A DNA stretch of 64,000 nucleotides from Kribbella aluminosa. Lineage in GTDB: Bacteria; Actinomycetota; Actinomycetes; Propionibacteriales; Kribbellaceae. Below are positions 41,203 to 48,938 of the stretch, one piece after another. Made by a program: the position numbers and the translations under genes. The stretch's first letter is position 1, and each line of letters begins with the position of its first letter. The notes beneath the pieces are model-generated. The model ran no database searches and was not told the origin of the DNA. It saw nothing but the letters and a program-made list of their open reading frames with translations. The stretch is from the NCBI RefSeq assembly GCF_017876295.1, contig NZ_JAGINT010000001.1, positions 1,488,001 through 1,552,000 on the forward strand, written 5' to 3'.

Positions 41203-42326
41203 CAGCGTTGAACCGTGAGTTGCGGCTCCGACACCAGCCCGAAGCCCCGCAGTACCCCGAGCAGCTCGCGGTGACCGAAGGCCTGGCACCCACTCGCAAA
41301 GCCGACCCGCTTCGGTGGCGTCTGCAGCAGCGAGTACGCCGCGTACGCCTGGAGCAGGCCGGTCTGCTGGTAGTTGCTGTTGCCGTGGATGACACAGTGC
41401 GCCCGCCCGAGCGGCCCTGACGCGTGGACCGAGTCCAGCGACTTGTTGACGCGCGGGTTCTCCCGTGGCGGCATCTGGTTCGTCACCTGACGTGCTGTCT
41501 CGGTGAGAGCCGCGTTGCGGTCGTCGGGCGCCATGTCCTTCGTGGCTTCCAGTGCAGCCGCAACGATCTGCGGTACGCCGTTCATGAGCGCAGCGTTGAA
41601 CACACCGCCCTGTGCCTTGCAGTTCGCGACCCGTGGATCCCGCTTGAACCAGACAGGGTGAGAGGTACCTCCCCAGGGCAGTGACAACGCCAGCTCGTGC
41701 TGCCCAGGTACGACGAGTGGTACTAGCCCCTGCTCCGGGAACTCGACGTACGCGTTCTGGTCGAGGTAGTGCGCCTTGGACGTCGCAGCGTTCACCAGGA
41801 TCGTGCGGGTCGAGGCGATCGTCGGACTGCCTCCCCAGAACACTGCGATGTCGAGCGTGTCCAGCCCAGGCTCCTCCAGGCACAGCTGCGCAGCGATCTC
41901 ACCAGTGGTGTACATCTGCGCGACACCAGGTGCCAGCAGTAGACCTGCTTCTGCGAACTGTGCTCCGTACTTCTCGTCGCAGGTGATCAGCCAGTCCTGC
42001 TCGCCGGAGGTGTCCGTGTAGTGCGCACCTGCTGCGAGAGCTGCCTCTACTGCAGCAGGGCCGAGCTCACTGAACGGGCCGACGGTGTTGAGCACCACCG
42101 AGGCGCCGTTGAACAGTTCTGTCAGCGCTGCGACGTCATGGTCGACAGCAGCGATCTCGTAGTCCGCGGTCTCGATGCCGGGGACGTTGGACTCCATCGA
42201 CGCCTTCAGCTTGTCTTCACTACGCCCGGCTGCGACGAACGGCACGTGATAATGACGTAAGTACTCACAGACCAGGCGCCCGGTGTAGCCCGAGGCTCCG
42301 TACACAACCACAGGTTTCGTAGCCAT
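41202..42326 (-). CDS. Saccharopine-dehydrogenase-like NAD(P)-binding protein
   Basis: A 374-aa protein with an N-terminal Rossmann fold (VVVYGASGYTGRLVCEYL), the next strand end FVAAGRSEDKL, and VVLNTVGPFSELG, as in trans-acting enoyl reductases and saccharopine reductase-like proteins. The centre has SGEQDW and APGVAQMYTTG. The C-terminal part has RANCxxQGG-like and GNSNYQQTG segments. The enzyme probably oxidises or reduces an acyl intermediate. It lies between an SDR and an acyl-CoA ligase with one-base TGATG overlaps on both sides, so all three are coupled. Confidence 0.8.
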   Translation of the reverse strand: MATKPVVVYGASGYTGRLVCEYLRHYHVPFVAAGRSEDKLKASMESNVPGIETADYEIAAVDHDVAALTELFNGASVVLNTVGPFSELGPAAVEAALAAGAHYTDTSGEQDWLITCDEKYGAQFAEAGLLLAPGVAQMYTTGEIAAQLCLEEPGLDTLDIAVFWGGSPTIASTRTILVNAATSKAHYLDQNAYVEFPEQGLVPLVVPGQHELALSLPWGGTSHPVWFKRDPRVANCKAQGGVFNAALMNGVPQIVAAALEATKDMAPDDRNAALTETARQVTNQMPPRENPRVNKSLDSVHASGPLGRAHCVIHGNSNYQQTGLLQAYAAYSLLQTPPKRVGFASGCQAFGHRELLGVLRGFGLVSEPQLTVQR

Positions 42327-43132
42327 CACATCCCCATTCCGCCGTCGACCGGCAGGCCGATGCCGGTGATGAACCGGGCCTCGTTCGACGCCAGGAAGAC
42401 GACCGCGTCGGCCATGTCCGAGACCTCGCCGAGCCGGCCGGCCGGAGTCAGCCCGATGACCGCGGCGACCGCGGCGTCCGGCGATTCGAACAGCCCGAGC
42501 TGCGCCACGTCGTTCGCCAGCCCGGCGCCCATCGCGGTCGGCACCAGCCCGGGATAGATGCAGTTGACGCGTACGCCGTACCCGAGCTTGCCGGACTCCA
42601 TCGCCGCGACCCGGGTGAGCCGGTCGACCGCGGACTTGGTCGCGGAGTACACCGCGATGCCGGGGAACGCGATCGTGGCCGCGACCGACGAGACGTTGAT
42701 GATCGCGCCGCCCTGACCGGCGAGCCCTTCGGGCCGCATCGTGCGCAGGCCCCACTTGATGCCGAGCGTGGTGCCGAGCACGTTCACCTCGAGCATCTTG
42801 CGGATCTGGTCGGCGGTGACCTCGGTGAGCAGGCTGGTGATCTCCACCCCCGCGTTGTTCACCAGGATGTCCAGGCCGCCGAGGATGTCGTTCGCGGCGA
42901 CCACCGCGTTCTCCCAGTCGCCGTCGTCGGTGATGTCGTGGGCGACGAAGCCGTTGCCGCCGCCGTACTCCTGGTCGAGTGCGTCGGCGACCGCCTTGCC
43001 GGCGTCCTTCTGGATGTCGCTGATCACGACTTTCGCGCCGGCCGCCGCGAGGGCTCGTGCCATGCCCTCGCCGAGACCCTGCGCGCCGCCGGTGACCAGG
43101 GCCTTGCGGCCGGAGAGATCGAGTGCGCCCAT
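42326..43132 (-). CDS. Short-chain dehydrogenase/reductase
   Basis: A 268-aa classical SDR: TGGAQGLGEGMA (cofactor loop), acidic SDIQKD (NAD preference), NNAGVE, catalytic Ser in INVSSVAA and YSATKSA (Y-x3-K), and VNCIYPGLVPT after strand 6. The start is the ATG at 43132 because AAAGGAG lies seven bases upstream. An in-frame start at 43153 precedes the ribosome site. It is the first gene of the three-gene operon, facing the TetR gene across two identical-core palindromes. Confidence 0.9.
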   Translation of the reverse strand: MGALDLSGRKALVTGGAQGLGEGMARALAAAGAKVVISDIQKDAGKAVADALDQEYGGGNGFVAHDITDDGDWENAVVAANDILGGLDILVNNAGVEITSLLTEVTADQIRKMLEVNVLGTTLGIKWGLRTMRPEGLAGQGGAIINVSSVAATIAFPGIAVYSATKSAVDRLTRVAAMESGKLGYGVRVNCIYPGLVPTAMGAGLANDVAQLGLFESPDAAVAAVIGLTPAGRLGEVSDMADAVVFLASNEARFITGIGLPVDGGMGM

Positions 43133-43179
43133 CTGAAGCTCCTTTGCTCGCACGGGTTGTTCACACTGTGCTCAGCCTT

Positions 43180-43215
43180 TTGACACTCGTCAAGACTTTG
43201 TTTGACAGTTGTCAA
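43180..43215. promoter_or_regulatory. Twin TTGAC-N4-GTCAA palindromes, operator for the divergent TetR
   Basis: TTGACACTCGTCAA (43180-43193) and TTGACAGTTGTCAA (43202-43215) are two perfect-arm palindromes with centres 22 bp apart, about two helical turns. They lie between the SDR operon and the TetR gene, where a repressor could control both directions. Confidence 0.75.
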
Positions 43216-43293
43216 GAAAATTCGTCCGAGGGGACGCGCCCGGTCCGGCGCCGGGGTACTCTGACGCAACGACCCGAGAGTGAGGTGATTGCG

Positions 43294-43920
43294 ATGGCGT
43301 CCACAGCCGAGGAGCGGCCCGCCCGCGTCTCCGGGATCGACAAGATCGAGCGCCGCCGCGTCGCGCTCGCGGAGTCCGCCCTGAAAACGCTCGGCGAGCT
43401 CGGGTACGCGCGTACCAGCCTGCGCGAGATCGCGAACAACTCCGAGTTCACGCACGGCGTCGTGCACTACTACTTCCGCGACAAGATCGACCTGATCAGC
43501 TACTGCGTGCGCTACTACAAGACCAAGTGCGCCCGGCGGTACGACGAGGTCGTGGAGACCGCGACGTCCGCGGAAGAGCTCGCGACCGGCTTCCTGGGCA
43601 AGATGACCCAGACGCTGGTCGAGGAGACCCCGATGCACAAGCTCTGGTACGACCTGCGCGCACAGAGCATGTTCGAGGACCAGCTCCGCCCGGACGTCGA
43701 GGAGATCGACAAGCTGCTCGAGGCGATGATCTGGCGGATCCTCTCCCGGTACGCCGACCTCACCGGCACGTCACCGTCCGTCGACGGGCCGACGGCGTAC
43801 GCCCTGGTCGACGGCCTGTTCGAGCAGGCCGTCGTGGGCTACGCCGCCAACCCGGACAAGACCCCCGCACTGCTGACCGACCGCATCATGCAGGTCCTGC
43901 CGAAGCTGGTCGCGGCGTAG
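43294..43920 (+). CDS. TetR-family transcriptional regulator
   Basis: A 208-aa regulator. The DNA-binding domain is RRVALAESALKTLGELGYARTSLREIANNSEF with THGVVHYYFRDK (residues ~20-65). The C-terminal domain has KMTQTLVEETPMHKLWYDLRAQSM, a BetI/KstR2-like layout. It probably represses the divergent SDR/dehydrogenase/ligase operon through the twin palindromes, with an acyl-CoA or similar inducer (inference). ATG start behind GAGGTGATT. Confidence 0.88.
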   Translation: MASTAEERPARVSGIDKIERRRVALAESALKTLGELGYARTSLREIANNSEFTHGVVHYYFRDKIDLISYCVRYYKTKCARRYDEVVETATSAEELATGFLGKMTQTLVEETPMHKLWYDLRAQSMFEDQLRPDVEEIDKLLEAMIWRILSRYADLTGTSPSVDGPTAYALVDGLFEQAVVGYAANPDKTPALLTDRIMQVLPKLVAA

Positions 43921-43923
43921 CTC

Positions 43924-44487
43924 CTACTCCGCTCCGCAGTCGACCTTGCAGAGGGTGTCGGTGAGGGTCAGGATCGCGCCGGGCTGGTCGGTGTCGGACT
44001 CTGTGGAGTACTCGACGGTCCAGGTGCCGGCGCTGGTCGTGCCGGCTGTTTTGCCGGACTGTTGCTTGAGCCAGTCGACGATCTGACCGCGTGGGTTCAC
44101 ATGCGCCAGCTCCAGCGCCTGTGGTGCGAAGGCGGTCAGTGCGGTGGCCGCCTCTCCTGCGGCGCCAGTTGCCTGCAAAGACAGCACTGCTGGGCGTGGC
44201 TGGGTGCCGAGCAGCACCTGTGCGGAGGTAGTGCCCTTGCTGCAGGTCTGGTACGCCTCGTCGGTGCTGCACTGGTACTGCTGGCCGGTGAACGCAGCCA
44301 CGACCTGTGCCGGTGTGAGATCCGGCAGCTTTCCCTCTGGACCAGAGGGTGTGCTGTTGGCTTCAGCTGACGGTGCACTGGATGTACTCGGGCTGCTCCC
44401 CGACGCGGGCTGCTTGCTGCTGGAGCAGGCCGTCGTCCCGGCGAGCAGCACGGCGCAGGCGAGCGCTGCGCCGAGCCGGCGGTTCAG
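43924..44487 (-). CDS. Lipoprotein of unknown function with apparent CTG start
   Basis: A 187-aa exported lipoprotein. Read from CTG 44487, the N-terminus is (M)[23 protein letters not shown], a complete signal peptide with basic n-region, hydrophobic core and lipobox. From the nearest conventional start (GTG 44451) only eight residues precede the lipobox Cys. GAGGTG lies five bases before the CTG, and the CTG overlaps the deoD stop as CTGA. The mature part has a Ser/Pro linker, a [17 protein letters not shown] disulfide-type pair and an LCKVDCGAE end. No recognised family. Cotranscribed with the phosphorylase gene. Confidence 0.75.
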   Translation of the reverse strand: MNRRLGAALACAVLLAGTTACSSSKQPASGSSPSTSSAPSAEANSTPSGPEGKLPDLTPAQVVAAFTGQQYQCSTDEAYQTCSKGTTSAQVLLGTQPRPAVLSLQATGAAGEAATALTAFAPQALELAHVNPRGQIVDWLKQQSGKTAGTTSAGTWTVEYSTESDTDQPGAILTLTDTLCKVDCGAE

Positions 44488-45197
44488 ACCGGCACCTCGA
44501 TCGCCGCGTCGAGCGCGATCGTGATCATCTCGGAGAACGTCGTCTGGCGTTCCTCCGCGGACGTCACCTCGTGCGTGATCAGGTGGTCCGACACGGTCAT
44601 GATGCCGAGCGCGCGGCGGCCGAACTTCGCGGCCAGCGTGTAGAGCGCGGAGGCCTCCATCTCGATGCCGAGTACGCCGTACTCCGCGGTCCGCGAGACC
44701 AGGTCCGCGCGGTCGTTGTAGAACAGGTCGCCGGAGAACACCTGGCCGACGTGCACGTTCAGCCCGGCCGCCTCGGCCGCGTCGACAGCAGCGCGGAGCA
44801 GCTTGTAGTCGGCGGTCGGCGCGTAGTCGATGCCGTGGAAGCGCAGCCGGTTCATCTGCGAGTCGGTGCTCGCGGACATCGCCACGATCACGTCCCGGAC
44901 CCGGACCGCCTCGGTGAGCGCGCCGCAGGTACCGACCCGGATCAGCGTCTGGACGTCGTAGGACTCGAACAGCTCGTTCGCGTAGATGGACGCGGACGGC
45001 TGGCCCATGCCGGAGCCCTGGACGGAGATGCGCTCACCCTTGTAGGTGCCGGTGAACCCGAACATGCTGCGGATCTCGGTGTAGCAGATCACGTCCGACA
45101 GGTAGGTCTCCGCGATCCATTTGGCCCGCAGCGGGTCCCCCGGAAACAGCACCCGCGGTGCGATCTGCCCCTTCTCGGCGGCGATGTGAATACTCAT
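44484..45197 (-). CDS. deoD: Purine nucleoside phosphorylase, DeoD type (hexameric)
   Basis: A 237-aa enzyme of the NP-I hexameric class: [18 protein letters not shown] (phosphate-binding Gly/Asp/Arg), [26 protein letters not shown] and [14 protein letters not shown] (the E-M-E ribose contacts), and TVSDHL with the catalytic Asp. It splits purine nucleosides with phosphate for salvage. Start ATG at 45197. It diverges from nudC, suggesting common control of nucleotide turnover. A lipoprotein gene overlaps its stop. Confidence 0.92.
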   Translation of the reverse strand: MSIHIAAEKGQIAPRVLFPGDPLRAKWIAETYLSDVICYTEIRSMFGFTGTYKGERISVQGSGMGQPSASIYANELFESYDVQTLIRVGTCGALTEAVRVRDVIVAMSASTDSQMNRLRFHGIDYAPTADYKLLRAAVDAAEAAGLNVHVGQVFSGDLFYNDRADLVSRTAEYGVLGIEMEASALYTLAAKFGRRALGIMTVSDHLITHEVTSAEERQTTFSEMITIALDAAIEVPV

Positions 45198-45223
45198 GCC
45201 GGGATGCTCTCACGGTGCCGGGG

Positions 45224-45229
45224 TAGGTT
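45224..45229 (+). promoter_or_regulatory. -10 box (TAGGTT) of leaderless nudC
   Basis: TAGGTT ends seven bases before the GTG at 45237, within the 39-bp divergent gap to deoD. Confidence 0.4.
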
Positions 45230-45236
45230 GTGCGAC

Positions 45237-46151
45237 GTGGCCTACTCCATTGCACCTGGCTCCCTGACCCTGTCCCGCTCGGTCCTGGACCGTGCCGCCG
45301 ACCGCAGGCGGGACGCGGATTGGCTGGAGAAGGCCTGGGCTGCCACTGACACCCAGGTGGTCGCCGTGGCCGGTGACAGGGTGCAAGTGACCGACGACCG
45401 GACCGCCCTGCGCTTCGTACGTCCGTCCGAGGCGCCGGACGGGCTCCGTGTGTTCTTGGGCATCGACCGCGTGTCCGGTGCCGGTATGACGGCGGACGGC
45501 CGGGCCGTGTTCGCCGTACTGGTCGAGGGCGAGGCAGACGAGTCGTACGCCGGGCTGCGTGAGATCGGCGGCGTACTGGACGACCGGGAGGCCGGAGCCG
45601 CAGTCCACGTGATCGGGCTGGCCAACTGGCACGCCGTGAACACGCACTGCGCCAACTGCGGTGAGCACACCGAGATCATCGACGCGGGTCACGTCCGGCA
45701 GTGTCCAGCCTGCGGTATGTCGCACTTCCCGCGCAGCGACCCGGCGATCATCGTGCTGGTCACCGACGACCAGGACCGTGCCCTGCTCGGCCGCAACGAG
45801 AAGTGGCCGGAGGGGCAGTACTCCACGCTGGCCGGCTTCGTGGAGCCTGGTGAGTCGCTGGAGGGCGCCGTACGCCGTGAGGTGCTCGAGGAGAGCGGCG
45901 TGATCGTCGGGCCCGAGGTGGAGTACGCCGGCAGCCAGCCCTGGCCGCTGCCGGCCAGCCTGATGCTCGGGTTCTACGCGAAGGCGTCGAGCTTCGACAT
46001 CGAGGTGGACGGCGACGAGATCTCGGATGCGCGATGGTTCACCCGGGAGGACCTCCGCGCGCTGATCGAAGCCGGCACGATGCGCCTCCCGGGCGCCATT
46101 TCGATCTCCCGCCGCCTCATCGAGGGCTGGTACGGCGAGAGCCTCGGCTGA
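45237..46151 (+). CDS. nudC: NAD+ diphosphatase / RNA deNADding Nudix hydrolase NudC
   Basis: A 304-aa protein with an N-terminal domain, a zinc ribbon (CANCGEHTEIIDAGHVRQCPACG, C-x2-C...C-x2-C) and the Nudix box GFVEPGESLEGAVRREVLEESGV. It then has the NudC-specific SQPWPLPASLM. It hydrolyses NAD(H) and removes NAD caps from RNA. Start GTG at 45237 by the leaderless promoter. The stop abuts the convergent gene with no gap. In mycobacteria nudC also adjoins mycoredoxin and uvrD2. Confidence 0.92.
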   Translation: MAYSIAPGSLTLSRSVLDRAADRRRDADWLEKAWAATDTQVVAVAGDRVQVTDDRTALRFVRPSEAPDGLRVFLGIDRVSGAGMTADGRAVFAVLVEGEADESYAGLREIGGVLDDREAGAAVHVIGLANWHAVNTHCANCGEHTEIIDAGHVRQCPACGMSHFPRSDPAIIVLVTDDQDRALLGRNEKWPEGQYSTLAGFVEPGESLEGAVRREVLEESGVIVGPEVEYAGSQPWPLPASLMLGFYAKASSFDIEVDGDEISDARWFTREDLRALIEAGTMRLPGAISISRRLIEGWYGESLG

Positions 46152-48509
46152 CTACTTCCCCACGTCGGACCGGGCCGCGGCGACCAGAATCAGCACGCCC
46201 TCCCAGCGCTGGATCGACCCGTCCGCCTCGAGCTGACGGACCTTCCGGTCGACAGCCAGCACGTACGCGCCGTGGTTGGGCCAGCTGGCCGTCGCACTCG
46301 GCAGTACGTCGGTCAACGTGCAGCCGTACGTCAGGAATCGGTTCTGCACGTGGCTGTCGATGTTGCCGGTCCACACCGTCGGCCGTACGTCGGACTGCGG
46401 ACACGGGTCCGCGGGCGGGGTGTACGACGCCAGGTTGGTCGGGTTGATGTAACCGTCCGGACGCAGCAGCGTGTAGTAGGTGCCGTTCGGCGTCTGGGTG
46501 AGCCGGTTGAGGCCGTGGTCGCGCAGGATCGTCGCATGCCCGCTGAGGATGTCCAGAACGAACAGCCGTCCACCTGTCACGCCGTACAGGTACCCGTCGC
46601 GCCAAGAGAGCGCGCCGTCCTGTGAACCGGTCGCTCCGCTGAACACCGGCAGCTGCCGCTGCACTGCGCCCGTGGCTGGGTCGACGGCGAACACGATGCC
46701 GTCAGCCAGACCCCACACGTTGCCGTCCGGCCCGGTGATCAGCTCGTTGATGCTGGCGGCACCTGGCACCGGTACGACGTCAGTGAGCACCTGTCCCGTT
46801 GCTGGATCCACTTTGACCAGGTGCGCCTCGGTGGCCTTCGGGTCGGTGCCCTGGCCGCCCTCGATGCTGGAGCCGAGCCAGACGTCGTTCCCGTCCGGAA
46901 CGATCGACGCGATCGTCTGGTCGGTCACGAGGTTCCGGTAGACGGTGTGGCTGCCTGTCGGTACGTCGTACACGGTCAGCGCGCCGCCGTACTCGCCGTA
47001 CGCCGGTGTTGTGCCGACGTACACGTGGTCGCCGTCGGGTACTACGGCGACCGGCCTGTTCTGGTGGTCGCTGTCGACGAGGCTGAACAGCTCCTTCGGG
47101 TTGGTGGGGCTGTCCGGTTGCGTCGGGTCCCAGAGCGAGAGCCGTCCGTACGGGTAGATGCCGACGTACATCTTGCCGTGGCCGTCCCAGGCCCAGCCCT
47201 CCACCTGGCCTTGGCGGGTAGTCACAGTGGACTTACCGGTTGCCGGGTCGTAGATGGCGGTAGAGCCGTTCAGGTAGACGTTGACGAACACCTTCCCCGT
47301 GCTGGGGTCGGCCAGCTCGTGCATGAGCGGAGAGGGCACGTACTGGAACGGGGAGCTCCACTGCGCGAGTGTTCCGTCCGCAGGGTTGTAGCGGAACGTC
47401 CCACCGGAGTAGTTCCCTGCCAGGCCGTAGAGGACGGGTACGCCGTTCTCCGTCACCCAGCCGTACCCGATGGATGCTCCACGGGTCAGAGTGCGTGCCG
47501 GTGTCACCGGACCGACCGTGTTGGTGTCCAGGTCGTAGTGCGTGAGGGCCAGCTTGTTGTCTGTGAAGTAGACGCCGCCTGGTCCGGCCGCGGACACACC
47601 ACGGGCCGCGATCGGGTAGTCCATCACCTGCTGGCCCGTGGTCGCGTCGGTGTACTTGACCTGCTCCCCGGTCACCGCGTCCACCACGACCAGGCGGCTG
47701 CTGGCGTTGGCGAACACCTTCCCGCCCGCGTAGTCGAGGTCGATGAAGTCCTTCGCCGTCGTACCCGGGGGCGTGATGTCCTCGACCGCCTTGGTGGCTA
47801 CGTCGATCCGGAGCAGCCGGGCGTTCGGAGTGGAGACTCCGACGAACAGCTTGTTGTGGTCGGGGTCGTAGACGGTGGACCGCGCGTACTGCTGCACCGG
47901 GTCCAGTGAGCCGTAGTCGGTGACCTCACCGGTCGCCGGGTCGTACTTGAAGGCATGGGCGTTCGGGTACGTCCCGGCGTACACGTTGCCCGCTGGGTCC
48001 GACGTGAGGCCGTAGATCTGGGACTGGCCCGGGATCGGCTGCCCGAGGTCGGTCACCTCGCCAGTGGCCGGGCTGTAGCGGTACAGGTGAGCGTTGGCGT
48101 ACGTACCGAGGTACACGTCGCCGTTTGGCACCACGACAATCGCCCAGCCGCCCGCGGCTCCCGGCAGCGGGACGGTGCGCAGCAGTTGGCGCGAATGCAG
48201 GTCGACGACGTTCAGCTGGGCGTTCTCACCGGCCGGCACGGCGTACACGACGTCGCGGCCGTCCGGCGTGTGGCCGACGGCGCCCTCCATGATCGTCAGC
48301 GAGCTGACGGGCGAGCCGAGGTCCTTGATGACGTCGGTGGACGGCCCGAACGGTTTGGTCGCCGGGCCGAGCGGCCAGTTCTCCGAGGGGAACGGATCAG
48401 GCAGATCCCCCGGCGGGGCCGCCGTGGCACGCAGCCCGCCCATGGCGAGCAGGCCGAGCGCGGCGGCGAAGGTGATCAACGCATGGCGGAATTGACGGCG
48501 CGAGAACAT
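46152..48509 (-). CDS. Large exported beta-propeller-like repeat protein
   Basis: A 785-aa protein with a twin-arginine-like signal (FSRRQFRHALITFAAALGLLA) and about a dozen ~45-residue repeats containing PDG/PNGDVYLGTYxNAHLYRYxPATGEV-like strands (YDPATGEVTDYG, VDPATGQVL, YDPATGKSTV), as in NHL, Kelch or PQQ-binding propellers. Two propellers probably stack. A Cys pair lies near the end (PCPQSD, YGCTLTD). No catalytic motif is seen, and homologues are often linked to polysaccharide metabolism. I chose ATG 48509 because AGGGAG lies before it. ATG 48536 lacks one. A perfect palindrome lies 39 bp upstream. Confidence 0.75.
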   Translation of the reverse strand: MFSRRQFRHALITFAAALGLLAMGGLRATAAPPGDLPDPFPSENWPLGPATKPFGPSTDVIKDLGSPVSSLTIMEGAVGHTPDGRDVVYAVPAGENAQLNVVDLHSRQLLRTVPLPGAAGGWAIVVVPNGDVYLGTYANAHLYRYSPATGEVTDLGQPIPGQSQIYGLTSDPAGNVYAGTYPNAHAFKYDPATGEVTDYGSLDPVQQYARSTVYDPDHNKLFVGVSTPNARLLRIDVATKAVEDITPPGTTAKDFIDLDYAGGKVFANASSRLVVVDAVTGEQVKYTDATTGQQVMDYPIAARGVSAAGPGGVYFTDNKLALTHYDLDTNTVGPVTPARTLTRGASIGYGWVTENGVPVLYGLAGNYSGGTFRYNPADGTLAQWSSPFQYVPSPLMHELADPSTGKVFVNVYLNGSTAIYDPATGKSTVTTRQGQVEGWAWDGHGKMYVGIYPYGRLSLWDPTQPDSPTNPKELFSLVDSDHQNRPVAVVPDGDHVYVGTTPAYGEYGGALTVYDVPTGSHTVYRNLVTDQTIASIVPDGNDVWLGSSIEGGQGTDPKATEAHLVKVDPATGQVLTDVVPVPGAASINELITGPDGNVWGLADGIVFAVDPATGAVQRQLPVFSGATGSQDGALSWRDGYLYGVTGGRLFVLDILSGHATILRDHGLNRLTQTPNGTYYTLLRPDGYINPTNLASYTPPADPCPQSDVRPTVWTGNIDSHVQNRFLTYGCTLTDVLPSATASWPNHGAYVLAVDRKVRQLEADGSIQRWEGVLILVAAARSDVGK

Positions 48510-48547
48510 GGGCGGACTCCCTGCGACGTGGTTCATCGCAAGGTATA

Positions 48548-48561
48548 ACGGTCATGACCGT
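48548..48561. promoter_or_regulatory. Palindrome ACGGTCATGACCGT, candidate operator
   Basis: A perfect 14-bp palindrome in the 90-bp space between the propeller gene and mycoredoxin. Two further small dyads (CCATAA-N8-TTATGG at 48567-48586 and CGTAATTACG at 48595-48604) follow, an unusually AT-rich and symmetric promoter region. Confidence 0.5.
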
Positions 48562-48599
48562 AAAGTCCATAACCCAGGAATTATGGCCTGCGGCCGTAA

Positions 48600-48839
48600 T
48601 TACGCGGCGAGCTTCTCCGCGACCTGGGCCAGCGACGGGTTGGTCATCGCGGTGCCGTCCGGGAAGACCACCGTCGGCACCGTCTGGTTGCCGTTGTTGA
48701 CCTGCTCGACGATCTTCGCCGCCTCCGGGACCTGCTCGATGTCGACCTCGGTGAACTCGATGCCGGCTCGCTTGAGCTGGCCCTTCAGGCGGAGGCAGTA
48801 GCCGCACCACGGGGTCGAGTACATCGTGAAAGCAGCCAT
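48600..48839 (-). CDS. mrx1: Mycoredoxin (Mrx1)
   Basis: A 79-aa glutaredoxin-like protein with the active site STPWCGYC (C-x2-C, residues 12-15), the cis-proline segment QTVPTVVF and a G-T-A-M-T-N-P C-terminal helix start. It reduces mycothiol-mixed disulfides with electrons from mycothiol. AAGGAGTCGGCCAC precedes the ATG. Divergent from uvrD2, as in other actinobacteria. Confidence 0.93.
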   Translation of the reverse strand: MAAFTMYSTPWCGYCLRLKGQLKRAGIEFTEVDIEQVPEAAKIVEQVNNGNQTVPTVVFPDGTAMTNPSLAQVAEKLAA

Positions 48840-48938
48840 GTGGCCGACTCCTTGGGCTGGAGGGGAATTTGTCGGGCGTCCCGTCTAGGGTTGCCTTCGA
48901 CGTATCCGAACCACGCCGTAGGTGGTGCTTGTTCCCGC

